This document shows, one piece after another, positions 1 to 9,529 of a stretch of DNA of 55,345 nucleotides. Made by a program: the position numbers and the translations under genes. The first letter of the stretch is position 1. Every line of letters starts with the position of its first letter. Source of the DNA: Lachnospiraceae bacterium (GTDB lineage Bacteria > Bacillota > Clostridia > Lachnospirales > Lachnospiraceae); contig JAEEIV010000016.1 of the NCBI GenBank assembly GCA_016281555.1, positions 1 through 55,345 on the forward strand, given 5' to 3'. The notes under the pieces are model-generated. The model was not told where the DNA came from. It saw nothing but the letters and a program-made list of their open reading frames with translations, and did not search any database.

Positions 1-3000
1 ACCTTCGTCTGCACCGCGAAGACCGGATTCTCGAATTCCTTGGACGTATAAGTCCGGAAGCCCTTGTTCTCGCAGGTCGCCGGCGTCGTGATCGCCCAGA
101 CCGTGTCCACCGTCTCGCTCTGAACGAAATTGTCGTTCGTCCGGGTACGGCTCGCCGTCACCTTGCTGAAGTCATCCGCCCACGTGTAGGTCGTCGAGGT
201 CCAGCCTTCCGGCACTTTATCAATGTTGGCCACCGTCTTCTTCTGCGTCGTAAACGCCGAGTTCGTGAAGGTGGCAGTATAGGTCGTCTCGCCCATTTCT
301 TCGAAGGTGGCCGGCTTCGTGATTTCGCTCGTAGTGACCACGGTTTGGTTGATCTTATGCGACGTATCGTTCGCGCAGATCACCTCCGCTGCCACGGTGC
401 TGTAGTCATCCGCCCACGTATAGCTCGGCTCGCCGTAGGCATGACCCTTGGCCGCAAGCGTCACCGTTCTCGTCTGCGCCGTGAATCCGTCTTTGGTGAA
501 CACGGCATTGTACTGAAGCGATCCGGCCGTCTCGCAGGTGGGCTCGACGCGGTTCGAAGTGGTCGTGACCACGGTCTCGCTGTCGGTATGGCTTCCGTCG
601 ACCGTGCAGATATGGCTCGCCGTCACGCTGCCGTTTCCGTCCGCCCAGTCATATGTCGGGGCACCCCAGACGTGGCCCTTGGCAGGAACGGTCTCTTCCT
701 TGATCTGCGTCCTGAATGCGGAGTTTCCGAAGATGGCCGTATAGGTCCTGACGCCGGTCGTCTCACAGGTAGGCTCCTGCGTGATAGAGGACTGCACGTT
801 CGAGACCTCGGTCTCCGTATGGCTCTCGTTCGTATCGTACTGGCAGACTCGCTTCGCCGTCACCGTCTTCAGATCGTCTGACCAGGTATACGTGGGTTCG
901 CCCCAGATGTGCGGGATCATCTCGACATCTTCTGCTCTCGACAGCTGCTCAAACGCCGGATTCGTGAACACCGCATAATAGTTCATTTGTCCGACTGAAG
1001 TGCAGGTCGCCGGCGTAATGAGTTCCGTGGTGGTCGTAACGGTCTCCTCTTCCTTGTGAGTGCCGTCGTGCTTGCAGATCCGCGTCGCCGTTACGGTCTT
1101 CAGATCATCCGACCAGCTATAGGAAGGCGCATACCAGTCATGCCCGGTCGCAGGCGCCACTTCCTGTTTGGTCGCACCGCAGACGGAGCAGAGATAATCC
1201 AAATTGCCGTCCGTCGTGCAGGTCGCTGCCGGATTCGGAGTGACGGTCCACTGGTGATTGCCCGTCGCCGGGATCACGCCGCCGCCGGAGATCACTTGGC
1301 CGCAATCATTGCAGTACACCGCAGCATACCGCCCGTCCTGGCCGCAGGTCGCGGCCACGCCGGTCACGGTCGTCGAGCCGCCGATGTGTCTGCCCGGGTC
1401 TTTCTCGCCGACCTCAACGTCCTTCGTCGCATTGCAGTTGAGGCAGGTGTAATGATCGATCTGAGGCGACTTGCAGTTCGCAATGCTGTACCCTCTTCTG
1501 TACCAGTTGTGAGCATCCGGTATGATCGGGATCGGCTCCGTCTTCGTCACGCCGCAGATCGTACACTTGTACTGCTGCTGGCCTTCGGTGTTGCAGTTCG
1601 CCGCTTTGATCAGGCGGTCCTCCGCCCAATCGTGCGTATGACGGGCCGCAAGGATCGTAATGTCGCGGCCGGGCATCGTCGCATTCGCTGCGAGGTCCTT
1701 GCCGTCCAGCTGCCAGACCGCGGCGGCTCCTGCCGGCACGTCCAGCGCCGGCGCATTGAGCGGCGTGCCGAATTCCAGCGTCTCTTCCTTCACGACGGTG
1801 TCACCGTCCTTCCAGACGACGTTGTAGGAATTGACCGTATAAACCGCCGTTACCGTGGCGCCGCCCGCCGGCGTCTTCATTGCCGGGTTGAATTCGCCTT
1901 CCTGATCTCCGATCTTGATCTTCCAGGTCAGCGTATATCCTTCTTTTTCCACCGACTGATCCCAGCGTCTCCAATCCTTGCCGCGATAGCCGATCGGCCA
2001 TTTCTCCGTGATGAGTGCGTCGGTATTCCGGCTGGTCGTCCAGCTTTCGCCGTCCACCACCCATGTGATCGTCTGCGGCGCCGCATGCCACGTCAGGGTG
2101 TAGGTGACTTCCCGCGGATCCATTCTGGAGTTGATCATCAGGTTGTCACCGTTGTCCTTGGTCCAGGAATAGAAACTGTGAACATAGCCGGGATATTCCT
2201 CCGGTTCCGGCGGTGCCGGCAATGCCTCCCATTTCTTCAGCATATCCGTCCGGATGACCTTACCCCGGTCGACCCAGTTCAGCGGGAACAGCACGTTGTT
2301 GTTGTAATAGACGAAGATCGCGGCATTCGCGTCCTTCATGACGGTGTCCTTCGTCAGGACTTCCCACTTGTCTCTGTTCGCGTAAACCTCCTTATAGGAG
2401 TGGATCCAACTGTCGGAGAATAGCACGTAGTAATCGCCCACGATCTGCCGTGACGGATCCTCCTGCAGGAGATAGTTGATGCCCGGCATCAGCTTCTCGT
2501 ACATGTTGTCGCCCATCGTCATGTAGGCACCGGTGCAGTTTCCGTAGCTGTCTTCGGAATCTCTGCCCTCTATCTGCAAGTAAACAGGCACGTATCTTCT
2601 GGTGCTGTCGAAGTACAGCCGGACGGTCGTCTCATTCTTGACCATCAGGAAGTAAAGCGTGCCCTTCTTATTGTAGATGGTCTGCTGGATGTTCCAGTCA
2701 TAGAGGTTCGCCTTGTTCCACAAGGTGTTCCAGTAATCGTGCGCTTTCTTCGCGGCTTTGTAATTCTTGTTGCTGTCATTCTTCTGGTAGATGTCGTACA
2801 GGCGGTGCATCTCCGTGTATGCCTCCCGAACGACGTCCCACTGTTTCTCGGAATCCGGGAACTCGACCTTGCTCAGCCGGTAGCCAGGGAACTGATAGAC
2901 GAAATCCTCATCCACCAGGATGTCATATTCAATGCCGTCAAATCCGTCGAACGTGCCTTCCTTGACGAGTTCATAGCCGTTCTCGCCCGGGAGGTAATAC

Positions 3001-6000
3001 TCGACGACGGCGGAGCAGGGATCGCCCTTCCAGTGGACCTTCAGCGTCCGCTTGATCTCCATCGTGCTGAAGCCGAAGGACTCGTTCCGGTAGGTGAACG
3101 TCACGATGCCCCAGAGCTCATCCTTGGAGGAATCCACCGGTTTGACATAGATCTCATTGGTCGCCGGCAGGTACTGGAACGAATGGTTCTTCGTCACCTT
3201 TCCGTCCTTGCCGTCCAGATCGTAGCAGGTCACGTCAAAGTGCTTTTCGTTGTACTGCGTGAACGTTCTGCCGTTGATGGTGAATTCGTAGTTCTTCTCT
3301 CCGACCTTGTTGGAATCCTGGCTCTGCCGTTCCACTTCGCCGGAATCGAGCGCCATCATGTCAATGCCGAAGACTGCGTCGGGCACCTTCACCGTGCTCT
3401 TCCCCTTCGGGATCTCCAGCATCGCGGACAATGCCTCTTCGTCTTCGTCACTGTCCTCCTGATACGGCACCGGCACTTCGGTGGCACCGAGCTGCAGGAG
3501 CGGCCATTTGTTGGAGTAGAGTTCGACTTCCTTCTCATACTTTCCGTCGCCGACCTGCGCCTTGAAGTTGATTTCCAGGTAAATGCCGATCTCAAAGAGG
3601 AGCGAACCCATGATGCCCTTGTCCGATCCCTCTCCGGATTTCCAGGTGTAATACATGTACAGGAAGCCATACAGTTCTGCGTAGAGACCGACTTCGGCGG
3701 TAATGCCGATGGAGTCGAACTTCGTGCTGATGAGACCCACGCGCGCGTCGAGTTCAATGCCGGCCCGGATGCCGAGCATGCCGAACACGAAGAAGTCGAT
3801 GCGGAAGTTGGGCTTCTCATAATAATCATTGCTCTGTTTCGTTTCACCGGCCAGACACTTGATGTGATAACCGAATTCCCGGCCGTTGCCGTAAGAAAGG
3901 CTGAAGCCGATCATGGCATTGACCTTGAAGGAGATCTTCACGCTCGCGCCGATGCTGAACTCAATGAGGTGGAACGGATCCGGAGATGCCGCCAGGTGGA
4001 ACAGTTCGAATTCCACCAGATTGACGTACTCGGCGTCGTTGTCCAGCATTTCCGAATACTTGGCCGGCAGATCGCCGCCTGCGCTCGCCCCCTGCGGTCC
4101 CTCGTAGTCGTCGGTCTTTTCCTGCTTTGCGGGATCCTTTCCGCTCTTGGAAACGGTGCCGCCTTCCTGGATCGAGGAAACGGCGTCAGCCATCTTGCCG
4201 ATCGTCTGGCCCATGTTCAGCAGGGAATCCGTGTCGCTCTTATTCAGACTTCTTCCCGTTTCGCCGACGAGGTCGTTCCACTCCTTGTCTTCGCTCGGGT
4301 TGTCTTCCTTCGTCATGACGGTCGCCTGGCCGCCGAATCCGGTAAAGGTGCCGGCCTTCAGCGCGACGTCCACGTAAATCTCTTCCAGCGTCAGGAAATC
4401 CCACTCGGTATCCACGTCGATGTCAAGGCCGAGCTGGATCTCCTGCTCGAGCGCCACCAGGACCTGGATCTCCAGTTTGTTGTTTCCGTTCATGGCGATG
4501 GAAATCGTAAAACCGGCCGTGACCACCGCACGTGCGCCCTTGCCGTGGAAATGCTTCAGGGAAAGCGAAATGGTGAACGCCACGGTAGGCTTCGACACTT
4601 CGACTCTCGAAGCGCCGCCCGCCAGAAGCCGCAGGTCTTCCAACGCGATGTCCTCGCCCGTATCCGTCGCGAACTTCAGATTCTTCAACGCATCCGCCAT
4701 GTCGGGATCGTCGGGAAGTTCCGCCTCGTCCGCCAGGATCAGGTTCGTGATGTAATCGCTCGTCGCGCTGATGAAGTTGCTTTCTTCGACCTTCTGCATC
4801 AACTCCGCTTCGATCTGCTCTTCATCGATCGCATCTTCCGGAATGTCGATCTGTTCGACTTTCATGTACATGTCGGCCGAAGCATGAAGTTCGTCAAGCG
4901 TGGCCGGCGTATAGGCGATCTCCAGACCGTCGCCCTTCGTATTGACCGAAGTGATCTTCGCGATCTCGCCGTTCTTCAGATCCGCCGTCTTCGCCGCTTT
5001 CCCCGTGATGAAGATCACGAAGTCGCCGACGTCGACCGTGGAGGTTTCCGTCAGCTTCAGTTCCTTGTGAAGCGGTGTGTTGAACCTAAGATCCGCCGCG
5101 GCAATGACGTACTTCCCGTCGTCAAAGCTGCCGTCGTCCGGAAGCGGGATCACGTCCGGAAGGAAGATGACGTCCGTCATGTCGGCACCGGCGTAGGCGT
5201 ACTTTCCGCCGCCCTGCGCTTCCGTGACTTTGAAGTATCCGACGTCGCCTGTGACCGAACGGTCCGCATTGAGTTCTCCGGTATAAATGGCCACGGTCGT
5301 GCCGGGCGTGAGATCTCCCGCATAGGTGAATACGCCGCGTTTGCTCGTTTCCGTGGTGTTTCCTTCATTGTCCATGACGAGCCCGTACAGTCCGCCGAGA
5401 GCATCGACGCCCTGTACTTCGCTTAACGGGATGAACACCATTTCATTGCTCATCGCAATGTTATTGAATTCCTGTTTTGCAACGCTGAATTTGTGGTAAA
5501 CGATCTTCGCGATCTGCTCTTCGCTGTTGTAGAAGAAGCGGGTGCTTTCGGCATCCGTGATCTCCACTTCATAGGAATGGCCTTCCGTCCACGCGCCGGA
5601 TTCCGGCTTCACGACGTAAACGGCGGCATTGTTCCACGCCTCCTCGGCGAGTCTCTCGGTGATCTCCAGCATCCGTAAGACTTCTTCGGGTTCGAAATCG
5701 AGTTCTTCTCTCCAGTACCGGGCAGGGCTGTCACCCTCTTCCAGTCCGTAGAGCTTTTCAAGGTTCAATGCACCCGAGAATCCTTCCTTGATGCCGGCGG
5801 TCTCCATGAGTTCGCGCGCCTCATTGTCGATCCACGAGTGGACCTGCGCGTTCCATTCATCCTCCGCATAATGCTTCAGGATCTCTTCGATGGCTTCCTC
5901 CGGGATCTCGGCGTCGCTTAACGCTTCCTGAAGAACGTACTCCTCATCGTTTTCCTTGAACTGAACGTATTCCCGGACGAGTTCGAGCTGCTCTTCCGAA

Positions 6001-6620
6001 AGGCCGAGGTCTTCCAGTTTGAACTCCTCCGGCTCACCGTAGGCTTCGACCGTGAACGGGATCTCCTCGTCGCGGTCTTTGTCTCGGACCTTCAAGAGTC
6101 CGGCAACCTCTTCCGGCGTCAGATTGTGCGCCTGAACGAGGACCGGATAATTCTTGCTGACGTCCTGCTCGGCCACGAAATCATACGAGTACTCGCCCTC
6201 GTAATCTTCCCTGAGGCCGAACTTCGGATACAGCGTCATGTTATGGTCAATGACGTCCTCCGGACCGGCCATTAACGAAAGATCCGCGTCATAGTACCAT
6301 CCGAGGAATACGGACTCGTCCTGACGCGGCGCTTTCATGGAATAGATTAATGATCCGTCCTTCATCAAGGTCGTGACGGGAAGCGTGGTCTTTTCTTTCG
6401 CTTTCTCGTCCATGCCGGCCGGATAGTCAAACTTGACCTCATGGTAGCCTTCCGTGTCCGTACCCGGTTCCGCAGACGGTTCCGTCACTTCCGCGGATTG
6501 CTTCGTGGGCGATTCAGTCTGGCTGTTGTCTGTCGGGACGTTTTGTCCGCAGCCTTCTGCAAACAGAAGCAGGCACAACAGCAGTGCAATGATCCTCTTG
6601 CCTATTGTGAATCGTTTCAT
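1..6620 (-). CDS. Giant cell-surface lipoprotein, 3' end beyond the window
   Basis: This open frame of 2206 codons starts at 6620 and runs off the left edge. The N-terminus is a lipoprotein signal (hydrophobic LLLCLLLFAEGC, lipid Cys near residue 25), followed by a Ser/Thr/Glu-rich linker. An InlB-type beta-grasp repeat (...FLGWYYD...LYPKF) lies near residues 60-135, and more InlB-like segments (ITWVVDG, YNVVWKDG) near 1500-1620. About residues 1660-1830 hold Cys-rich CxxC/H modules (YKCTICG, YLCSVCG). After them come five repeats of about 77 residues (YTWSDDxxTVTATRxC). It is probably a cell-surface adhesin or scaffold; the function is not recognisable. The start is supported by GGGGAGGAAATTTC before ATG. 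A promoter and long leader precede it (6621-6941). Frame continuity was read by eye. Confidence is high for a real lipoprotein and low for its role. Confidence 0.85.
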   Translation of the reverse strand, partial: MKRFTIGKRIIALLLCLLLFAEGCGQNVPTDNSQTESPTKQSAEVTEPSAEPGTDTEGYHEVKFDYPAGMDEKAKEKTTLPVTTLMKDGSLIYSMKAPRQDESVFLGWYYDADLSLMAGPEDVIDHNMTLYPKFGLREDYEGEYSYDFVAEQDVSKNYPVLVQAHNLTPEEVAGLLKVRDKDRDEEIPFTVEAYGEPEEFKLEDLGLSEEQLELVREYVQFKENDEEYVLQEALSDAEIPEEAIEEILKHYAEDEWNAQVHSWIDNEARELMETAGIKEGFSGALNLEKLYGLEEGDSPARYWREELDFEPEEVLRMLEITERLAEEAWNNAAVYVVKPESGAWTEGHSYEVEITDAESTRFFYNSEEQIAKIVYHKFSVAKQEFNNIAMSNEMVFIPLSEVQGVDALGGLYGLVMDNEGNTTETSKRGVFTYAGDLTPGTTVAIYTGELNADRSVTGDVGYFKVTEAQGGGKYAYAGADMTDVIFLPDVIPLPDDGSFDDGKYVIAAADLRFNTPLHKELKLTETSTVDVGDFVIFITGKAAKTADLKNGEIAKITSVNTKGDGLEIAYTPATLDELHASADMYMKVEQIDIPEDAIDEEQIEAELMQKVEESNFISATSDYITNLILADEAELPDDPDMADALKNLKFATDTGEDIALEDLRLLAGGASRVEVSKPTVAFTISLSLKHFHGKGARAVVTAGFTISIAMNGNNKLEIQVLVALEQEIQLGLDIDVDTEWDFLTLEEIYVDVALKAGTFTGFGGQATVMTKEDNPSEDKEWNDLVGETGRSLNKSDTDSLLNMGQTIGKMADAVSSIQEGGTVSKSGKDPAKQEKTDDYEGPQGASAGGDLPAKYSEMLDNDAEYVNLVEFELFHLAASPDPFHLIEFSIGASVKISFKVNAMIGFSLSYGNGREFGYHIKCLAGETKQSNDYYEKPNFRIDFFVFGMLGIRAGIELDARVGLISTKFDSIGITAEVGLYAELYGFLYMYYTWKSGEGSDKGIMGSLLFEIGIYLEINFKAQVGDGKYEKEVELYSNKWPLLQLGATEVPVPYQEDSDEDEEALSAMLEIPKGKSTVKVPDAVFGIDMMALDSGEVERQSQDSNKVGEKNYEFTINGRTFTQYNEKHFDVTCYDLDGKDGKVTKNHSFQYLPATNEIYVKPVDSSKDELWGIVTFTYRNESFGFSTMEIKRTLKVHWKGDPCSAVVEYYLPGENGYELVKEGTFDGFDGIEYDILVDEDFVYQFPGYRLSKVEFPDSEKQWDVVREAYTEMHRLYDIYQKNDSNKNYKAAKKAHDYWNTLWNKANLYDWNIQQTIYNKKGTLYFLMVKNETTVRLYFDSTRRYVPVYLQIEGRDSEDSYGNCTGAYMTMGDNMYEKLMPGINYLLQEDPSRQIVGDYYVLFSDSWIHSYKEVYANRDKWEVLTKDTVMKDANAAIFVYYNNNVLFPLNWVDRGKVIRTDMLKKWEALPAPPEPEEYPGYVHSFYSWTKDNGDNLMINSRMDPREVTYTLTWHAAPQTITWVVDGESWTTSRNTDALITEKWPIGYRGKDWRRWDQSVEKEGYTLTWKIKIGDQEGEFNPAMKTPAGGATVTAVYTVNSYNVVWKDGDTVVKEETLEFGTPLNAPALDVPAGAAAVWQLDGKDLAANATMPGRDITILAARHTHDWAEDRLIKAANCNTEGQQQYKCTICGVTKTEPIPIIPDAHNWYRRGYSIANCKSPQIDHYTCLNCNATKDVEVGEKDPGRHIGGSTTVTGVAATCGQDGRYAAVYCNDCGQVISGGGVIPATGNHQWTVTPNPAATCTTDGNLDYLCSVCGATKQEVAPATGHDWYAPSYSWSDDLKTVTATRICKHDGTHKEEETVTTTTELITPATCTSVGQMNYYAVFTNPAFEQLSRAEDVEMIPHIWGEPTYTWSDDLKTVTAKRVCQYDTNESHTETEVSNVQSSITQEPTCETTGVRTYTAIFGNSAFRTQIKEETVPAKGHVWGAPTYDWADGNGSVTASHICTVDGSHTDSETVVTTTSNRVEPTCETAGSLQYNAVFTKDGFTAQTRTVTLAAKGHAYGEPSYTWADDYSTVAAEVICANDTSHKINQTVVTTSEITKPATFEEMGETTYTATFTNSAFTTQKKTVANIDKVPEGWTSTTYTWADDFSKVTASRTRTNDNFVQSETVDTVWAITTPATCENKGFRTYTSKEFENPVFAVQTK

Positions 6621-6676
6621 GAAATTTCCTCCCCGGTCCCTTTCGGACCGATGCAGTGTCTTCTCGCCGAGGGCTC

Positions 6677-6721
6677 AAAAAACAACAAAACCGCTGCCGG
6701 TACTGATTTCGTATACCGGCA
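6677..6721 (-). promoter_or_regulatory. Terminator-like hairpin in the long leader of the giant lipoprotein
   Basis: On the minus strand the arms TGCCGGTA (6721-6714) and TACCGGCA (6702-6695) pair perfectly around an 11-nt loop. They are followed, after a short GCGG, by a T-rich run (TTTTGTTGTTTTTT). The hairpin sits about 60 nt upstream of the ATG, inside a leader of about 285 nt. It could be an attenuator or a structural leader. I do not recognise a known riboswitch class in the leader; in particular I see no c-di-GMP-I core motif. Confidence 0.4.
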
Positions 6722-6911
6722 ACATTCATCGACGCAACGCTTCAACCGTGTTTTTCCATCATGTCAGCGTTTTTACCAGTTGTATGCCTATCGTATCAGT
6801 AACTCGGCAACGGTCACGTTTCAAAAACAAAACAACGCACCCGGCCTGATTGTGATATGGTCCCTATCACGAGGCGGCACAAAAACCCCTTTCAAGAAAC
6901 CGTATATTATA

Positions 6912-6941
6912 TTTATAATGCTTCCGCGGTATCTTTGTCAA
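6912..6941 (-). promoter_or_regulatory. Sigma-A promoter of the giant lipoprotein gene
   Basis: Minus strand TTGACA (6941-6936), an 18-bp spacer and TATAAA (6917-6912). It lies 28 bp after the stop of the alpha-mannosidase gene. The predicted start near 6905 leaves a leader of about 285 nt. Confidence 0.6.
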
Positions 6942-6969
6942 GCAAAAATATGCCTAAACTTCACCGTGA

Positions 6970-9480
6970 TTATCGCTCAAACTCCGTCATCATGACGTTT
7001 TTCCAGCGCTTCGAGCCGTCCTTCAGGTAGTACGTTTCACAGGACCACGGAGTGAACGTCGCCTTCAACGGTACCGGCAGGACCGGTCCCGAAATCACGG
7101 TGTCCTTCGCTCCTTTTCCTGCGGTCTCGTACGCCCGGACGACGATGCCCGTCCCGTCCTCGCTCCGCTTGATCGCCGACAGAACGACGTGATCCGAAGA
7201 GACCGACAGTCCGGAATATGACGTCGGAAGATCGCCTTTGTGGCGGCTTTCCTCAATGACGACCGGCTTCAAGTTCATAATCTTCGCTTCCTTCGTCAAA
7301 GCCGAGAAGTCTTCGTCCTTCGTCATCGCACGAACGGCGAATTCGAAATCCATCCGTCCCTGATCGGTGACTTCGCACTCTTCTCCCTTTACGCCGCGCC
7401 CGTGATCCTGATAATACGGCGAACGGACGGCCGTTATGGACAAGGCGCTCCCCTTCGCGGAAAAGCTGTACTTGGAGTCGTTGATCATTGCAAAGCCGCG
7501 CTCCTTATTGCGCAGCGCGACCCACATCTGTCCGGGATCCTCCTCGCCGATCGTCTTCCGCTTGATGGCGCCGAACGGCACCTCGTACCAGGCGTCCGGT
7601 TTCTTCAAGGAAGTCTCAAAGCGGAGTTTCAGCATCTTCTGCGTCTCATGCCACCAGAGTTTCACCTTCATCGCAAGATACGGCGATCCCTCCGTCAACA
7701 TATAGTAAATCTGCAGGATCGAATCATTGTAACGGCTCGTGACCTTGAACACGGCACGGACCGGGCCGGTCTCGAGCACTTCCGCCTTTTCGAACGTGAA
7801 CCGCCCGATCTCCCGGTCAAAGAAGTTTTTCGCGTGCGACCAGGTGTCGTGATCGGATTCGTCAATGACCACCGGTACCGCACCGGCGCCTTTCAGCAGC
7901 TGCTTCCGCGCTTTCCGGTCGAAGATCGATTTGATGTCGCCGGTCCTGTGGTCGAAATTCACGGTCAGGAACTCGTTCTGAAGGAAGAATTTCCGGGCGA
8001 TGAGGTTCGGATTCTCCGCCGGCGGTACGTTCTCCGGTCCGTTCCCCTGCGAGGCGTCCATATAAACGTCCATCAATGTCGGCGTCGGGCGGTCCGGTTC
8101 ATTGTCGATCCAATAGATCCGGTACCCGAGCGGCGGCAACGTCACGTTCAGGATCGTGTCGTAAGAGTACTTGTTCAGCCGGCAAAGCGCCGCGGGCGTA
8201 TGCACGTGCTGGATCGGTACCTCCCGGCCCCGGTCGTCGAAGATCCGTTCCATCGGACGGTTCGAATTCACGTACAGCGTGTCCGTGACCTCAAAGGAAT
8301 GCGGGTTGAACGCAACGATCGGATAGCCGTGCGTGCCGGTTTCGGTGTCGATCCGCCACGATAACGTCTGGAGGGCATTGTTCTGCTCCCGCTCCGCTGC
8401 CGAGATCGTTTCGGACAGGGACCGGACCGTATCGTCGTGGACCGGCTTCATTGAGCAGCCGCCCATCGAATCGTGGAACTCCGCAAACAGCACGTTCTTC
8501 CACATTTCGGCAACTTTTTTCTCATCCGGCGCGTGTCGACCGGTCAGTTTGTCGGCCAGCATTCCGTAATTTTCCCATGCGAACAATGCGTTCTCCGCCC
8601 GGCGGACGTACGTCCTCACTGCCGACACCGCCGCATAGCAGCCCGGCGCATGGTGCTGGAGATCGTCGTCCCGGACAATGAGGTCCTTGTCATATTCCTT
8701 CACGCGCTCGAAATAATCGTGGAGATCCGAGAACACGACCTTCATTTCCGGGTGTGCCTTTCGGAACGCGAGAATGCCTTCGATGTTTTCTTTCGTCGGA
8801 CCGCCGCCGTGATTGCCGACGCCGTAAAACAGAAGCATCGGCGGCAGGTCGCGGTCCGCGCGGTTTTCCGTAAACGTCACGCGGTCTTCCAACATGTTCG
8901 GTTTGTTCAGGTTCCACCACCACTTGCTGGAATAGGCGCTCGGAAGCCGGCTCGCCACCACGGTCGAACCGTCCGGAGACCGCCACTTGAAGAGATTCCG
9001 CTTAATGTCCGGCTGCTCCTCTTTGCTCGGGCGCATAAAGATATAGGAATCCATGCCCTGCTTTTTCAATATCTGCGGGATGCCGATCGTATGACCGAAG
9101 GAATCTACGTTGTAGCCGATTTTCGCGGTCACGCCGAAGTTCTCCATGAAGAACCGCTGCGCATAGAGTCCCTGACGCGCGAAGCTCTCGCCGGAGGGCT
9201 GATTGCAATCCGGCTGCACGTACCAGCCGCCGACAATGACGAACCGTCCCTCCTTCACTCTCTCCTTCACTTCCTCAAACATTTCCGGGGCGAATTCCTT
9301 CACCCACTCAAACACCACGGAGGCCCCGCACACGAACTTGAACTCCGGATACTCCTTCATGCGGTCCAGCACCGACCGGAAGGTCGCCTTTGCCTCCATG
9401 CTGCCTTCCTGCCACTGCCACTGCCACACCGGGTCGATGTGCGCATTGCCCACCATATACAACTCTCTGCTCTTGTCCAT
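6970..9480 (-). CDS. GH38 alpha-mannosidase
   Basis: This 836-residue glycoside hydrolase family 38 protein would cleave alpha-linked mannose from glycans or oligosaccharides. The zinc-binding HIDPVW motif is at residues 14-19 (His14, Asp16). The nucleophile Asp126 is in NVDSFGH, and the later metal-site region EFHDSMGG has His336. A central three-helix region and a C-terminal beta-sandwich follow, as usual for the family. There is no signal peptide, so it is probably cytosolic and acts on imported oligosaccharides. AAGGAG lies just before the ATG. It is the second gene of an operon with the ceramidase-like gene at 9530-11044, with a 49-bp gap. The linkage specificity (alpha-1,2, 1,3 or 1,6) cannot be read from sequence. 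Confidence 0.93.
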   Translation of the reverse strand: MDKSRELYMVGNAHIDPVWQWQWQEGSMEAKATFRSVLDRMKEYPEFKFVCGASVVFEWVKEFAPEMFEEVKERVKEGRFVIVGGWYVQPDCNQPSGESFARQGLYAQRFFMENFGVTAKIGYNVDSFGHTIGIPQILKKQGMDSYIFMRPSKEEQPDIKRNLFKWRSPDGSTVVASRLPSAYSSKWWWNLNKPNMLEDRVTFTENRADRDLPPMLLFYGVGNHGGGPTKENIEGILAFRKAHPEMKVVFSDLHDYFERVKEYDKDLIVRDDDLQHHAPGCYAAVSAVRTYVRRAENALFAWENYGMLADKLTGRHAPDEKKVAEMWKNVLFAEFHDSMGGCSMKPVHDDTVRSLSETISAAEREQNNALQTLSWRIDTETGTHGYPIVAFNPHSFEVTDTLYVNSNRPMERIFDDRGREVPIQHVHTPAALCRLNKYSYDTILNVTLPPLGYRIYWIDNEPDRPTPTLMDVYMDASQGNGPENVPPAENPNLIARKFFLQNEFLTVNFDHRTGDIKSIFDRKARKQLLKGAGAVPVVIDESDHDTWSHAKNFFDREIGRFTFEKAEVLETGPVRAVFKVTSRYNDSILQIYYMLTEGSPYLAMKVKLWWHETQKMLKLRFETSLKKPDAWYEVPFGAIKRKTIGEEDPGQMWVALRNKERGFAMINDSKYSFSAKGSALSITAVRSPYYQDHGRGVKGEECEVTDQGRMDFEFAVRAMTKDEDFSALTKEAKIMNLKPVVIEESRHKGDLPTSYSGLSVSSDHVVLSAIKRSEDGTGIVVRAYETAGKGAKDTVISGPVLPVPLKATFTPWSCETYYLKDGSKRWKNVMMTEFER

Positions 9481-9529
9481 GTTTTCTCCTTCCGGACAGT
9501 GCCTGGGTATCTCGAACGGACGGTGCCCT

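Noticed and set aside
6621..6911. c-di-GMP riboswitch before the giant lipoprotein
   Set aside because: I looked for the conserved GEMM core strings and did not find them; only a simple hairpin is supported.
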